Source of the DNA: an uncultured Lachnospiraceae bacterium
GTDB lineage: Bacteria; Bacillota; Clostridia; Lachnospirales; Lachnospiraceae
DNA length: 64,000 nt
Assembly: GCA_944381475.1 (NCBI GenBank)
Contig: CALWLH010000071.1
Span: 24,869 to 88,868 of the forward strand
Direction: 5' to 3'
The first letter of the stretch is position 1, and every line of letters starts with the position of its first letter. Below, in pieces: positions 53,750 through 62,953 of the stretch. The position numbers were made by a program, and so were the translations under genes. A model generated the notes under the pieces. That model did no database searches, was not told the origin of the DNA, and was given only the letters and a program-made list of their open reading frames with translations.

Positions 53750-54193
53750 AGCGAAACCATCAAGATTACCTATCTGTCGGATAAGATTGACAGGCTGGAA
53801 TATATCGCAGGAAAATCGGACTGGATCGACCTTCGGTCCGCGGAGGAGGTGGAGCTTGCGGCAGGGGAGTTCAGGCTCATAAGCCTTGGCGTGTCCATGT
53901 GCCTGCCGGATGGCTACGAGCTTCTCATCGCTCCCAGGAGCAGCACCTTTAAGAATTTCGGGATCCTCCAGACCAATTCCATCGGTGTGGTGGATGAGAA
54001 ATACGGGAAGACCTCCTCAAAGGACGTGCTGATGATGCCGGTCTTAGCCGTGAGAGATACGGTGATCCATGTCAATGACCGGATTTGTCAGTTCCGCATT
54101 ATAAAGCATCAGCCCCAGATCCTCTTTGAGGAGGTAGCACCCCACGAAGATGGAGAGGAACGGGGGGGCTTTGGCTCCACCGGGGTGCAGTAG
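53747..54193 (+). CDS. dut: dUTP diphosphatase
   Basis: Trimeric dUTPase, 148 residues: hydrolyses dUTP to dUMP and PPi, keeping uracil out of DNA and feeding dTMP synthesis. All five motifs are visible: DLRSAEEVEL, APRSSTFKNFG, NSIGVVDEKYG, NDRICQFRI and the glycine-rich C-terminal RGGFGSTG. It lies after the purL terminator with an unusual hairpin-containing ribosome site, so it may be transcribed by read-through or from a promoter not obvious by eye. Confidence 0.94.
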   Translation: MSETIKITYLSDKIDRLEYIAGKSDWIDLRSAEEVELAAGEFRLISLGVSMCLPDGYELLIAPRSSTFKNFGILQTNSIGVVDEKYGKTSSKDVLMMPVLAVRDTVIHVNDRICQFRIIKHQPQILFEEVAPHEDGEERGGFGSTGVQ

Positions 54194-54272
54194 AAAAATA
54201 ATCAGAAATTAAAAATGCCTGTCCTGTGGGGCAACAGGAAAGGATGGGTTCTTTAGGACAGCGCTAATAATT

Positions 54273-54309
54273 AAGGCATCCACATGGGAGTGGGTGCTTT
54301 CTTTTTTTC
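54273..54309 (+). terminator. Terminator downstream of dut
   Basis: AAGGCATCCAC pairs with GTGGGTGCTTT (two G-T pairs), followed by C and T7. Confidence 0.75.
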
Positions 54310-54443
54310 TTGTAATATATCCGGAATGATCAAATGCTGCTTCCCATTTAGTTCCGTAACTGCTAGTGCTATAGATTTTTTATGTTTAGCTGATGTATGT
54401 TCTTTGGAAAAAGCTATTCGTTATAAAAGAAGTAAAAAAAGAA

Positions 54444-54472
54444 TTGACAACAAATAAATGATATGATACTAT
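54444..54472 (+). promoter_or_regulatory. Promoter of 54.6-kb cluster
   Basis: TTGACA at 54444-54449, 17-base spacer, TACTAT at 54467-54472 with upstream TG (extended -10). It gives a leader of about 145 bases. The rest of the 54194-54623 gap holds the terminator and nothing else I can support. Confidence 0.75.
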
Positions 54473-54623
54473 GTAGATATATTTATTAAGGCGCAATCCA
54501 TATATCTGAGATGTCTAAATGATTTTTCTTTTCAGCAGCAATGGTTTGTTGCAGCTGATTTATCATATATCTGAATTATAGCAAGAAAGATACTGAACAT
54601 GGTTGAGTAGTATTTAGGAAGAA

Positions 54624-55769
54624 ATGCATTTGAACAAGAAAATTTTTTTTGTAATCTTTATTGTAATATTGTTGATGGGAAGCGTATTCATTGTGTTATC
54701 CAGAAAACAGGAAAAGACATTAGATATGGCTGATGAGGACTCCTGGTATTTTGACTACATGGGGCGAAGCTTTTCCGATCAGGGTTGTTTTTATTCGGAC
54801 AATGGATACCTGCATTTTTGCGATCCGGTAAGCAGTTTGGATGTACTGATATGTGACAGAGCGGATTGCAGACATGAGGAGGAGGAATGTACAGCCTACT
54901 TTGGAATAAAAACTTACGCATGTATCTCTGGGGATAAACTTTTGGTTTTGTCAGATTATAATAAAACTGTATATGGGGAAATGGGACTATATGAGGCTTC
55001 ACTAAACGGAACGAATCGCAGAGAGATAGTCAGTTTCCGGGACATACAGAACATTACCGGATTGGTGATTTCTGAGGATTATATGTGGATTGGATGTTAC
55101 AGTCAGTATGATGAAAATCTGGAGCCCCTGGAAGAGAATGTAGCGAAGATTGTGGTATACAACCGCCGTACAGGGGAGCAAAAAGTTGTATGGAGCGAGT
55201 CAAACGTAAATGCTCTGATAAGCTCAATGGATGTCCATGGGGATGAATTGTTTTTTAGTTATTTTGCATATGATATTGATCCCGCTGAGCTTGCAGGGAG
55301 AGAAAATGACTATGATTTCATAAAAAAATACGAAAGATATGAATTTATAAAGGTTACAACTGATGGACAGTCAGAGCTAATATGTAACGATTTGGAAAAC
55401 CTGACAGCGTCTTTTTGCGGTGATGAGATCTTTTTTTGCCGTAAAGGGAGTCTTTATTCCTATAATGTGACAGAGAAAGTAGAAAAACAGTTGGCGGAAA
55501 GTATGCTTCAGATACCAGCTTTTCTAGAAGGAAAAGCCGTGTTTTATGCCAGCGGGCAGGATGACTTGTCCATATATACCAGTGAAAGCGCCGCATTGGA
55601 AACCACCGGAGGAAACAGAAATGGCTTAAGTCCCATTGCTGTTTTTGACAAATATACATATCTTTGGGACTACAGTAGTGGGAACGGTGAGCTGGGCTTT
55701 ATGCTGACGGAGGAGTTCTTAAGGGGTGATTTTTTGAGCTTTCACCCGTTTGAGATAATGCTGGAATAA
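54624..55769 (+). CDS. Membrane-anchored propeller-like protein
   Basis: 381 residues with an N-terminal signal anchor (IFFVIFIVILLMGSVFIVL, no lipobox). The outside part reads as repeated short beta motifs (NGYLHFCD, GDKLLVLSDY, SEDYMWIGCY, GDELFFSYFAY, GDEIFFCRKGSLYSYN), as in DUF5050-like beta-propellers. Four cysteines cluster in LICDRADCRHEEEEC. First gene behind a strong promoter; the small secreted protein, binding-protein-like lipoprotein and ABC-2 transporter follow. Function unknown; perhaps a surface sensor or binding partner. Confidence 0.72.
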   Translation: MHLNKKIFFVIFIVILLMGSVFIVLSRKQEKTLDMADEDSWYFDYMGRSFSDQGCFYSDNGYLHFCDPVSSLDVLICDRADCRHEEEECTAYFGIKTYACISGDKLLVLSDYNKTVYGEMGLYEASLNGTNRREIVSFRDIQNITGLVISEDYMWIGCYSQYDENLEPLEENVAKIVVYNRRTGEQKVVWSESNVNALISSMDVHGDELFFSYFAYDIDPAELAGRENDYDFIKKYERYEFIKVTTDGQSELICNDLENLTASFCGDEIFFCRKGSLYSYNVTEKVEKQLAESMLQIPAFLEGKAVFYASGQDDLSIYTSESAALETTGGNRNGLSPIAVFDKYTYLWDYSSGNGELGFMLTEEFLRGDFLSFHPFEIMLE

Positions 55770-55847
55770 TACGAATTAAATAAGCCGGCAGATTTAGTTC
55801 AAAATTTTATTCCAGTTTATTATTATAATAAATAAGGAGATAAATAT

Positions 55848-56225
55848 ATGAAAAAGAATGTTTTTTTAGCGTTAGCTATGTCTATAATGATGTTAGGTGC
55901 TGCTATTCCGGTTTCGGCGGAAAGCTATAGCAGGTCGATCAATGATATTGGTTTTAGTGTATATACCAATATTACATCTACTAACGCAAATGCTGGAACT
56001 GTAAGTGGTAGTAGAAATTTGGAAGCTAGCGTATCAGCTACATATTATTACGTTAATGTAAATACAATGAAGACTGGAACTATCAAAAAATCTGCAAGTG
56101 GAACGCAAGTTGCAACTTTAACAATTTATGCTCCAACAAATTGCAGAAGTGTAAAAATAACCGCAACACATACTGCTGAATCAGGAAACGAAAGCTGGAC
56201 GGGTACTACATCTGAAATAAGATAA
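55848..56225 (+). CDS. Small secreted protein of unknown function
   Basis: 125 residues with a clear Sec signal peptide (cleavage after IPVSA), leaving about 100 residues of Ser/Thr/Asn/Tyr-rich alternating sequence (ASVSATYYYVNVN, VATLTIYAPTNC), likely a small beta-sandwich with one Cys. Good AAGGAGA site before ATG 55848. A terminator-like hairpin follows, so it could be made in excess over the transporter genes. It may be the exported product or partner of the cluster. No family recognised. Confidence 0.7.
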   Translation: MKKNVFLALAMSIMMLGAAIPVSAESYSRSINDIGFSVYTNITSTNANAGTVSGSRNLEASVSATYYYVNVNTMKTGTIKKSASGTQVATLTIYAPTNCRSVKITATHTAESGNESWTGTTSEIR

Positions 56226-56235
56226 CGCATATCTT

Positions 56236-56278
56236 AAAGAGGGAGAGGGTAATCACAATAAATCATCTTCCTCTTTTT
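56236..56278 (+). terminator. Terminator/attenuator after small secreted protein gene
   Basis: AAAGAGGGAG pairs with CTTCCTCTTT (one G-T pair) with a 21-base loop and T tail, 10 bases after the stop codon. Confidence 0.65.
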
Positions 56279-56329
56279 GTAAATAATTATAAGGCAAAAT
56301 ATAAAAAATTGTATAATGGGGGATATATA

Positions 56330-57808
56330 GTGAAAAAAAGAATTATCAGCGCAATGCTTTTTATAACGGCGATTGGCTTTACTGGCTGTAATTCCGACAA
56401 AGCTTCTACAGCGGGTTCTGCCAGCAGTCAGGAAATGTCATCTGCAAATGTAGAGGAGCAGCAGGTATCTGTTATATGGTCTCTGCCGGACTATGGTATA
56501 GAGCTGAATACGGATCTTCTTAATAAAGCTCTTTTGGAGGATGGATATTCTTATCGCTTAAAAATTCAGTATATATCCGATACAGAGGAAATGGATTACC
56601 AGGCACAGATTCGTCAGCTTCTTTCCCAGGGACAAACTGACATTGCTTTTTTGGGAACCTCAACAGTTGGAGAGATAGATGATAATATTGAAAGTATGGT
56701 TAGAGATGGTATCCTGCTGGAATTATCGGATTATCTTTCTACAAGCGAGGGAACAAAATTAAAAGAAAGCTATTATGAAGAACTTTGGGATACAGTGACG
56801 GTAAATGGTCAGCTTTGCCTGCTTCCGAATCAGGTGGCAATGGATGGAAGCGGTTTTTATGCGTTTAATAAGGAATTATTTACAGAAGAGGATATAAAAG
56901 CATTTGATGGTACCCTACAGTCTTTAGAGGAAATGTTAGAAGAAAAGAATGTGGAGGATTATCCGGTTATATGGGATGTTGATATATATCAATTGGCTTT
57001 TTTGGCCGGATTGGAATATCGTTATGGTGTGCTTTTGGATCTTGAAACCGGAGAGGTGGATAATATATATGAATCCGCGGGCTTTCTAAATGTAATAGAC
57101 AGTATAAAAGCTATGATGCAGGAGGACTATTTTGGAGAAGAATTAGCATATTATAATATGGGAGATTCTGAAGAAATAGAAAAATATGAGGAGCGGATTG
57201 AAGCCCTTCAATTTTCTGTTTGGGCTGGAAGAGGGTTTTCAGAGCTCAGAGAGGAAATTATAGAACATGCATATATCGTGCAAATGCCATATGCTCTGGT
57301 TAGCCGTGTGAGTGGCTCCACTGGAATCAGCAGTAATGCGCCCCATGCGGATGAAGCGTTAGAGCTTCTAACACTGATTTATACAAATGAAAAATACAGT
57401 AATTTGTTGATATGGGGCCAGGAAAATACGGATTATACCCTGGAGAATGGCATAGGAAAGCCTTTGACAGATCTGGCAAAGGGCGTGTTTGTAAAAGAAT
57501 TTTTGTTGGGTGTATATGATGTTGTTTTGCCTGCGGAGGGAGACAGCTTTGTGACAGACAGAGCGGCGGCAAAGAGAGCTGTGTATGAATCCGATGCGAG
57601 GCTTAATTCAAAGCTGACGGGCTTTCAGATAGATTTATCAGCTTTTGATGATGGCATGAAAGAACTGGACAGCATCGCTTCGTCAGCTTTACAGGGATAT
57701 ATTTACGGAAATTATTCTTTGGAGGAAATGAAGGATGCTCTTTTGGAGGTTGGAACGGATAAGGTAAAGGAGGAGGTGCAGCGGCAGATAAATTCATGGC
57801 TGAATTGA
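56330..57808 (+). CDS. Solute-binding-protein-like lipoprotein
   Basis: 492 residues from GTG 56330 (GGGGGAT site upstream; a TTG further up lacks a site). Lipobox FTGC, short Ser-rich linker, then a two-lobed extracellular solute-binding fold like sugar-type family 1 proteins (QGQTDIAFLGTSTVG, GQLCLLPNQVAMDGSGFYAFNKELF, SSNAPHADEALELLTLIY). Its gene overlaps the next, an ABC-2 export-type permease, by 13 bases. A binding protein coupled to an exporter-type permease is unusual; it may serve as sensor or as protein partner rather than for import. Confidence 0.8.
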   Translation: MKKRIISAMLFITAIGFTGCNSDKASTAGSASSQEMSSANVEEQQVSVIWSLPDYGIELNTDLLNKALLEDGYSYRLKIQYISDTEEMDYQAQIRQLLSQGQTDIAFLGTSTVGEIDDNIESMVRDGILLELSDYLSTSEGTKLKESYYEELWDTVTVNGQLCLLPNQVAMDGSGFYAFNKELFTEEDIKAFDGTLQSLEEMLEEKNVEDYPVIWDVDIYQLAFLAGLEYRYGVLLDLETGEVDNIYESAGFLNVIDSIKAMMQEDYFGEELAYYNMGDSEEIEKYEERIEALQFSVWAGRGFSELREEIIEHAYIVQMPYALVSRVSGSTGISSNAPHADEALELLTLIYTNEKYSNLLIWGQENTDYTLENGIGKPLTDLAKGVFVKEFLLGVYDVVLPAEGDSFVTDRAAAKRAVYESDARLNSKLTGFQIDLSAFDDGMKELDSIASSALQGYIYGNYSLEEMKDALLEVGTDKVKEEVQRQINSWLN

Positions 57809-59898
57809 TCTATCTTGAAATGAAAAAAGCGCTAAAGCTTGTCTATGTGAAATATGCCTTACTAGGTCTTTTTGCGCTGGCTGCACTTTGCTTTTTTGCA
57901 CAGGTTTGTCTTCCCCAGCTCAATAATGGCTTTTCCTCTGAAAGCTACAGACAGCTGGTTTCAGATATCGATAAAAATAAGCCTGTTTCCGAGGAGGAAA
58001 GACTAAGAGAGGTTTATACGGATATGCTGCTTGAGGGCGCGGAGCCTGAAAAAATGTATGCGTCTTCATTAAGGGGAGAACTTTATTTATATGAGCAGAT
58101 TTTAGGAGAGCTTTCCCAGGCTGCGGGATATAAGGATTATGTAGATGGGGTGCTTTTGGCAAGTAAAAGATACGCCAGTGTCAGCATTTTCAGCAGCAGT
58201 GAGGCGGAGAAAAGAAATGCCATAAAGACGGCGGCAGACTTTGAAAAGATGGAGGATGTAAACGTCGTTTTCGGGGGTACCTACGGGGTGAATCTTTTAC
58301 TGGACACGGATCTGTGGACAGTGATGCTGGTTTTTGTGCTGCTGATATTAACGGCGGGATTGCTTTTAGGTGATCTGGAAAACGGGGGTATAAAGCTTTT
58401 GCGTTGCAGCGTATATGGAAAGACCCCAGTCATATACGGAAAGTTTTTTGCGGGCGCAGTACTTTCTTTTTTGTTTATGACCATCTCTTTTTTGTGGCGA
58501 TTGCTTCTGATTGGCGTAACCTACGGCTTTGCTTCATGGGGGGAGGCCATTCAGTCTGTTCATGGGGCGGCGGGATGTACATTAAAGATATCCATATGGG
58601 GCGGAGTGGGTGTTTTCTTTATATATAAGCTTATGGGGTTATTTACCATATATTCCCTCTTTTTCATGCTCACCCTATTTTTTCGTCGTGGCGGAGGACT
58701 TTTTCTTGTTGGTATCGGTATCATGCTTTGGGGATACGGCGCTTATAGTTATATCGATGCTGCCAGTTGGATGGCAAAATTAAAATGGCTGAATCCCACC
58801 GCTTTTCTATTTTCGGATCATTTGCTCATGGAGTACAGAAATATATCCCTCTTTGGCTATCCCATAAGCTATTGGCATATATTTACAGGTGTGTGTGTCG
58901 CTACGACGTTTTTAAGCCTTGGGGTTATGGGAGTCGTATTTAGAAATGTCAGACCCATCGGCAAGGGCATCATTCCATCAGGGCTTTATGGAAGAATTGA
59001 GAGTATAGTGAGACTTGTCACCGGAGGCTATACACTGACCGGCTATGAGTGTCGAAAATGGAGCTTTTATGGGGGCGGATCCTGTCTGTGCCTGATATTT
59101 GCCATTGGAATTATTTTTATTAAGCCTTCTATATCGGAGAGATTGTATACCAATGAAGAGATATATTACAAGCATTATATAAAGGAGTTGGAGGGAGATT
59201 TCAGCGAGGAAAAACTGAACTATTTGTATGATGAACAAAAGCGCCTGGCTGAGCTTGAAAGCATGCTCTTTATGGAGGGGATGGAATACACGGATGCGGC
59301 CTATACATACTACAGCAGGGAGCTTAACAAGAAGGATGGTCTATGTGCGGCTGTTTCATATGGGGAATACCTAAAAAATAATGATGGCAGCTTTGTCTAT
59401 GACCAGGGCTATGAAATGCTTTTAGGAAAAAATTCGGGAAGGGGATATCTGTTGGCTTATCGGACGGCGGCTCTGCTGGTTACCGTGCTTCTATCAGGTA
59501 TGGTGTGGGGCATTGAGGAGCGCACTGGCATGGGGGCTTTGATAAGCATAAGTGCTCAGGGAAGGAGACGAATCCGAAGGGCAAAATATAGGAATATCCT
59601 CTTTTTGGGTGCTTTTGTGGCGTTTATAACCTATCTGCCCTGGATTTACAGGGTGACAAATGTCTTTGGTACGGAGATGATTCATGCATCGGCGTCCAGT
59701 ATGCGCATGTTAAGCGGCATACCCCAAAAAATATCCATATTTGGTGTTTTGATTGCCTTTTATCTTCTGCATATGGTTTATCTATGGCTGACGGGAGCTG
59801 CTATAAATTGTGTGTTTAGTCGAACTAAAAATATGCTGCTTTCAGAGCTGATGGTATTTGGCCTTGGGATGACGCCTGTTTTTTTACTGGCAATTTGA
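57796..59898 (+). CDS. ABC-2-type membrane protein, fused double half
   Basis: 700 residues, about twelve membrane helices. Helix 1 (VYVKYALLGLFALAALCFFAQV), a large outside loop (35-170), several helices to about 400; then a second similar layout with helix (GGGSCLCLIFAIGIIFI), an outside domain (430-550) and more helices. LLLGDLENGGIKLLRCSVYG...YGKFFAGAV in half 1 matches the pattern of GMVWGIEERTGMGALISISA...KYRNILFLGAF in half 2, suggesting an internal duplication. The ATPase follows 21 bases on. Likely exports or extracts a peptide or lipid; direction not proven. Confidence 0.78.
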   Translation: MAELIYLEMKKALKLVYVKYALLGLFALAALCFFAQVCLPQLNNGFSSESYRQLVSDIDKNKPVSEEERLREVYTDMLLEGAEPEKMYASSLRGELYLYEQILGELSQAAGYKDYVDGVLLASKRYASVSIFSSSEAEKRNAIKTAADFEKMEDVNVVFGGTYGVNLLLDTDLWTVMLVFVLLILTAGLLLGDLENGGIKLLRCSVYGKTPVIYGKFFAGAVLSFLFMTISFLWRLLLIGVTYGFASWGEAIQSVHGAAGCTLKISIWGGVGVFFIYKLMGLFTIYSLFFMLTLFFRRGGGLFLVGIGIMLWGYGAYSYIDAASWMAKLKWLNPTAFLFSDHLLMEYRNISLFGYPISYWHIFTGVCVATTFLSLGVMGVVFRNVRPIGKGIIPSGLYGRIESIVRLVTGGYTLTGYECRKWSFYGGGSCLCLIFAIGIIFIKPSISERLYTNEEIYYKHYIKELEGDFSEEKLNYLYDEQKRLAELESMLFMEGMEYTDAAYTYYSRELNKKDGLCAAVSYGEYLKNNDGSFVYDQGYEMLLGKNSGRGYLLAYRTAALLVTVLLSGMVWGIEERTGMGALISISAQGRRRIRRAKYRNILFLGAFVAFITYLPWIYRVTNVFGTEMIHASASSMRMLSGIPQKISIFGVLIAFYLLHMVYLWLTGAAINCVFSRTKNMLLSELMVFGLGMTPVFLLAI

Positions 59899-59919
59899 CA
59901 GCGTTGGAGGAATCATAGA

Positions 59920-60807
59920 TTGAAACTGGAATTTAATAATCTGTGCAAAAGCTATGGCGGCGTGAAGGCTTTAAATGGTTTTAGCGCCGAAATGGTGCCG
60001 GGAATATATGGGGTACTTGGGCCTAACGGAGCGGGAAAATCCACCCTGATGAATATACTGACGGATAATCTGAAACAGGATGAGGGCCGAATTTTATATG
60101 ATGGAGTGGATATACGGCATATGGGAAAGGATTATAGACGCCTTGTGGGCTATGTACCCCAGGAGCAGATATGCTATCCCCAGTTTACAGGGGAGGAATT
60201 CCTGTGCTATATGGCAAAGCTAAAGGGTCTTGATATGAAAAGCAGGGATACTCATGGGCAGATAAGAAGGCTTTTGTCGGAGGTTCATTTAAGTGATGTT
60301 TCCAAAAGACGTATTGCCACCTATTCTGGGGGTATGAAGCGCAGGATTATACTGGCTCAGGCCCTTCTCGGAAAACCTGAGATTTTGCTCCTTGATGAAC
60401 CTACGGCTGGCCTTGACCCTGCGGAGCGCATTGCCCTGCGAAATCTTATCATCCGACTTTCATATGATAAAATTGTTATTTTGGCAACGCATATCGCAAG
60501 CGATATCGAGTGTATTGCTGACAGGGTGCTGCTTATGAGCAGGGGACGGGTGTTGAAAAACGATGCGCCCCATGCGCTTATGGAGGAGGTTAGACCTTTT
60601 GTAAAGGAGATCCTTTGTACGAAGGAGGACATGTCCTCGTTTCAGGAAAAATACAAGAGCAGTCATTTTGTTCAAAAAAGGGATGGACTTTACCTGCGTT
60701 TGATCTGCGAAGAGGGACAGACTCTAAAGGCGAGGGATGTAGAGGATGTAACTTTGGAGGATGTGTATCTCTATTTTTTTGATCGGTGCTGCCCGGACTT
60801 TTCCTAA
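59920..60807 (+). CDS. ABC transporter ATP-binding protein (ABC-2 partner)
   Basis: 295 residues. Walker A GPNGAGKST, Q-loop VPQEQICY, signature YSGGMKRRIILAQAL, Walker B ILLLDEPTAGLD, H-loop LATHIASD, then about 80 residues of C-terminal extension typical of ABC-2 (drug/bacteriocin-type) ATPases. The start is TTG 59920 with TTGGAGG nine bases upstream; no ATG fits. Forms the transporter with the 700-residue membrane protein. Confidence 0.93.
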   Translation: MKLEFNNLCKSYGGVKALNGFSAEMVPGIYGVLGPNGAGKSTLMNILTDNLKQDEGRILYDGVDIRHMGKDYRRLVGYVPQEQICYPQFTGEEFLCYMAKLKGLDMKSRDTHGQIRRLLSEVHLSDVSKRRIATYSGGMKRRIILAQALLGKPEILLLDEPTAGLDPAERIALRNLIIRLSYDKIVILATHIASDIECIADRVLLMSRGRVLKNDAPHALMEEVRPFVKEILCTKEDMSSFQEKYKSSHFVQKRDGLYLRLICEEGQTLKARDVEDVTLEDVYLYFFDRCCPDFS

Positions 60808-60883
60808 AAGAGTCATTGCCTTGAGAAACTGGTGAGTATCCGAAGCATTATTTCTGCCTATGGAAATCCATCAGAAAAACGTA

Positions 60884-60913
60884 TTGGATGTTTTTGGCGT
60901 TATTTATTATAAT
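60884..60913 (+). promoter_or_regulatory. Promoter of aldo/keto reductase gene
   Basis: TTGGAT at 60884-60889 and TATAAT at 60908-60913, 18-base spacer, about 58 bases before ATG 60971. Confidence 0.65.
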
Positions 60914-60970
60914 CAACTCATATGTTAATCAAAAAACATACATAGAGAAGAGAAAAGGAGGAGCAAAAAG

Positions 60971-62101
60971 ATGATCTACAAGAATTTTCAGGACCTGAAG
61001 CTGTCCGCGCTAGGCATGGGAGCCATGAGGCTGCCGGTAAAGGAAAGCTACGCAGACATCGATATGGACGCCACCCAGGCCATGGTGGACTATGCCATGG
61101 AAAAGGGTGTCAATTACTACGATACCGCCTGGGGCTATCACGACGGTCAGTCAGAGATTGCCATGGGTAAGGCTCTTTCAAAGTATCCCAGGGAAAGCTT
61201 TTACCTGGCAACCAAATTTCCAGGCTATGATCTCTCAAATATGGGAAAAGCGGAGGAGATCTTTGAGAAGCAGCTGGAAAAATGCGGCGTAAAGTATTTT
61301 GACTTCTATCTCTTCCACAATGTGTGCGAGATGAACATCGACGCATATTTAGACCCCAGGTATAAGACCTTTGAGTATCTGATGGAGCAGAAGAAAAAGG
61401 GACGTATTCGCCACCTTGGCTTTTCCGCCCACGGAAGCGCGGAGGTTATGAAGCGCTTCCTGGAGGCCTATGGCGAGCACATGGAGTTTGGCCAGCTTCA
61501 GCTAAACTGGCTGGACTGGGACTTCCAGGATGCAAGGGGTAAGGCAGAGCTCCTTGCGCAGTACAATATCCCGGTGTGGGTTATGGAGCCTTTGCGGGGC
61601 GGAAAGCTTGCCTCCCTGTCAGAGGAGGATGAGGCGAAGCTAAAGGCACTGCGCCCGGATGAGGAAATACCCGCCTGGTCCTTCCGCTTTTTACAGAGCA
61701 TCCCCGGGGTCACCATGGTCTTATCCGGCATGTCGGATATGGAGCAGCTAAAGGCCAACATCGCCACATTTGAGACAGAAAAAAAGCTGTCTGATGAGGA
61801 ATTCAATACGCTTCTTGGAATTGCAGATGAGATGGTGAAAAAGAGCAAGGTGCCCTGCACCGCCTGCCGATACTGTACCAGCCACTGCCCCATGGGATTG
61901 GACATCCCAAGGCTCTTAGAGCTCTATAACGAACACAGCTTCACCGGAGGCGGCTTTATCGCCCCCATGGCCCTTATGGCCATTCCTGAGGAAAAGCAGC
62001 CCTCCGCCTGCATAGGCTGTCGAAGCTGCGAGAGGGTCTGCCCCCAGGGTATAAAGATCTCCGAAGCCCTGGCGGACTTTACCAGCAAATTAAACGCCTG
62101 A
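60971..62101 (+). CDS. Aldo/keto reductase with C-terminal [4Fe-4S] domain
   Basis: 376 residues. Aldo/keto reductase barrel at 1-280 with the catalytic tetrad region (NYYDTAWGYHDGQSE with Asp and Tyr, ATKFPG with Lys, DFYLFHNV with His). A ferredoxin-like tail at about 295-370 has two Cys clusters (CTACRYCTSHCPMG and CIGCRSCERVCPQG), each suited to a 4Fe-4S centre. This domain order is common in anaerobes; the substrate is unknown. Start ATG 60971 follows AAGGAGGAG. Single gene with its own promoter and terminator. Confidence 0.94.
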   Translation: MIYKNFQDLKLSALGMGAMRLPVKESYADIDMDATQAMVDYAMEKGVNYYDTAWGYHDGQSEIAMGKALSKYPRESFYLATKFPGYDLSNMGKAEEIFEKQLEKCGVKYFDFYLFHNVCEMNIDAYLDPRYKTFEYLMEQKKKGRIRHLGFSAHGSAEVMKRFLEAYGEHMEFGQLQLNWLDWDFQDARGKAELLAQYNIPVWVMEPLRGGKLASLSEEDEAKLKALRPDEEIPAWSFRFLQSIPGVTMVLSGMSDMEQLKANIATFETEKKLSDEEFNTLLGIADEMVKKSKVPCTACRYCTSHCPMGLDIPRLLELYNEHSFTGGGFIAPMALMAIPEEKQPSACIGCRSCERVCPQGIKISEALADFTSKLNA

Positions 62102-62146
62102 CACAGCTTTTCATTTATTTCTTACGCCGTAAGTTCAAAATCAAAC

Positions 62147-62191
62147 ATAGCGAAGCGCCTGATTTTCAACGAATCAGGCGTTTTGCTATGG
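62147..62191. terminator. Bidirectional terminator
   Basis: CGCCTGATT/AATCAGGCG stem extended by CATAGC/GCTATG outside a small internal loop, between convergent genes. Confidence 0.8.
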
Positions 62192-62193
62192 CC

Positions 62194-62757
62194 CTACAGG
62201 ATTGACTCAATGACTGCCCGGAAATATCGGTCTAATTCCTCCGGTGTTTGCTTCATTCGGCCTTTAATCCACCACAGCACCATTTCTACAAAGCTGCCGG
62301 AGATATGGTTGACTAAAAAATCCTGCGGAATATCCGTATTGTTTTTCCTGTTTTGATTAACAAACTGATTTTGTATCAATTCGTTTAAGCTGTCCTTGAA
62401 GTAGCGCAGAAAAAGCTCGCTGCTTTCGCAGTAAAGCAATTCCAGGATATTATTTTCATCCTCTTGCAGGTGCTGTAATAAATGGCAGAATACAGACTTC
62501 GGCGCATTTTTGTCAGAGTATAGTCCGTGAGTATGGGAGCAATCCAATGCGCTGCTGATAATGTGGCCGAAAAGCTCTTCACATAAGGCTTTCAGTAAAT
62601 CGTCTTTTGCTTCAAAGTGCGCGTAGAAAGTTGTCCGGCCTACATTAGCGGTATCAATGATTTCCTGTACCGTGATTTTGCTGTAGCTTTTTTCTGCCAA
62701 AAGCGTACTAAACGCAGTAAAAATAGCCGCCCTTGTTTTCTGCTGTCGCCTGTCCAT
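62194..62757 (-). CDS. TetR family transcriptional regulator
   Basis: 187-residue repressor. N-terminal helix-turn-helix at 8-55: RAAIFTAFSTLLAEKSYSKI, VQEIIDTANVGRTTFYAHF. The rest is an all-helical ligand domain of the TetR_C type. ATG 62757 (MDRRQQKT) follows AAGGAG at good spacing; a longer frame has no site. It diverges from the P-type ATPase gene, with a palindrome in between, so it probably represses that gene and itself. Ligand unknown, perhaps a metal or a compound it exports. Confidence 0.92.
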   Translation of the reverse strand: MDRRQQKTRAAIFTAFSTLLAEKSYSKITVQEIIDTANVGRTTFYAHFEAKDDLLKALCEELFGHIISSALDCSHTHGLYSDKNAPKSVFCHLLQHLQEDENNILELLYCESSELFLRYFKDSLNELIQNQFVNQNRKNNTDIPQDFLVNHISGSFVEMVLWWIKGRMKQTPEELDRYFRAVIESIL

Positions 62758-62857
62758 AATAACTCCTTCCGCACAATTTTTCAAAAATGTTCCATACGAA
62801 ACACAGAGACGATATTATCCATTGAATTTTATTTGCTCCCTGCCTACAATAAAAGAG

Positions 62858-62872
62858 AACAAAATGTTTGTT
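62858..62872. promoter_or_regulatory. Palindrome in divergent TetR/P-type ATPase region
   Basis: AACAAA-ATG-TTTGTT, a perfect six-base inverted repeat with three-base centre, between the two divergent genes; candidate TetR operator. Confidence 0.5.
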
Positions 62873-62953
62873 ATCAAATTTATTGTACGGTAAATGCAAA
62901 GGAGTGTCAAGGACAAATCTGTTTAAAATGCCGTGCGGATTGGAGGAATCATG

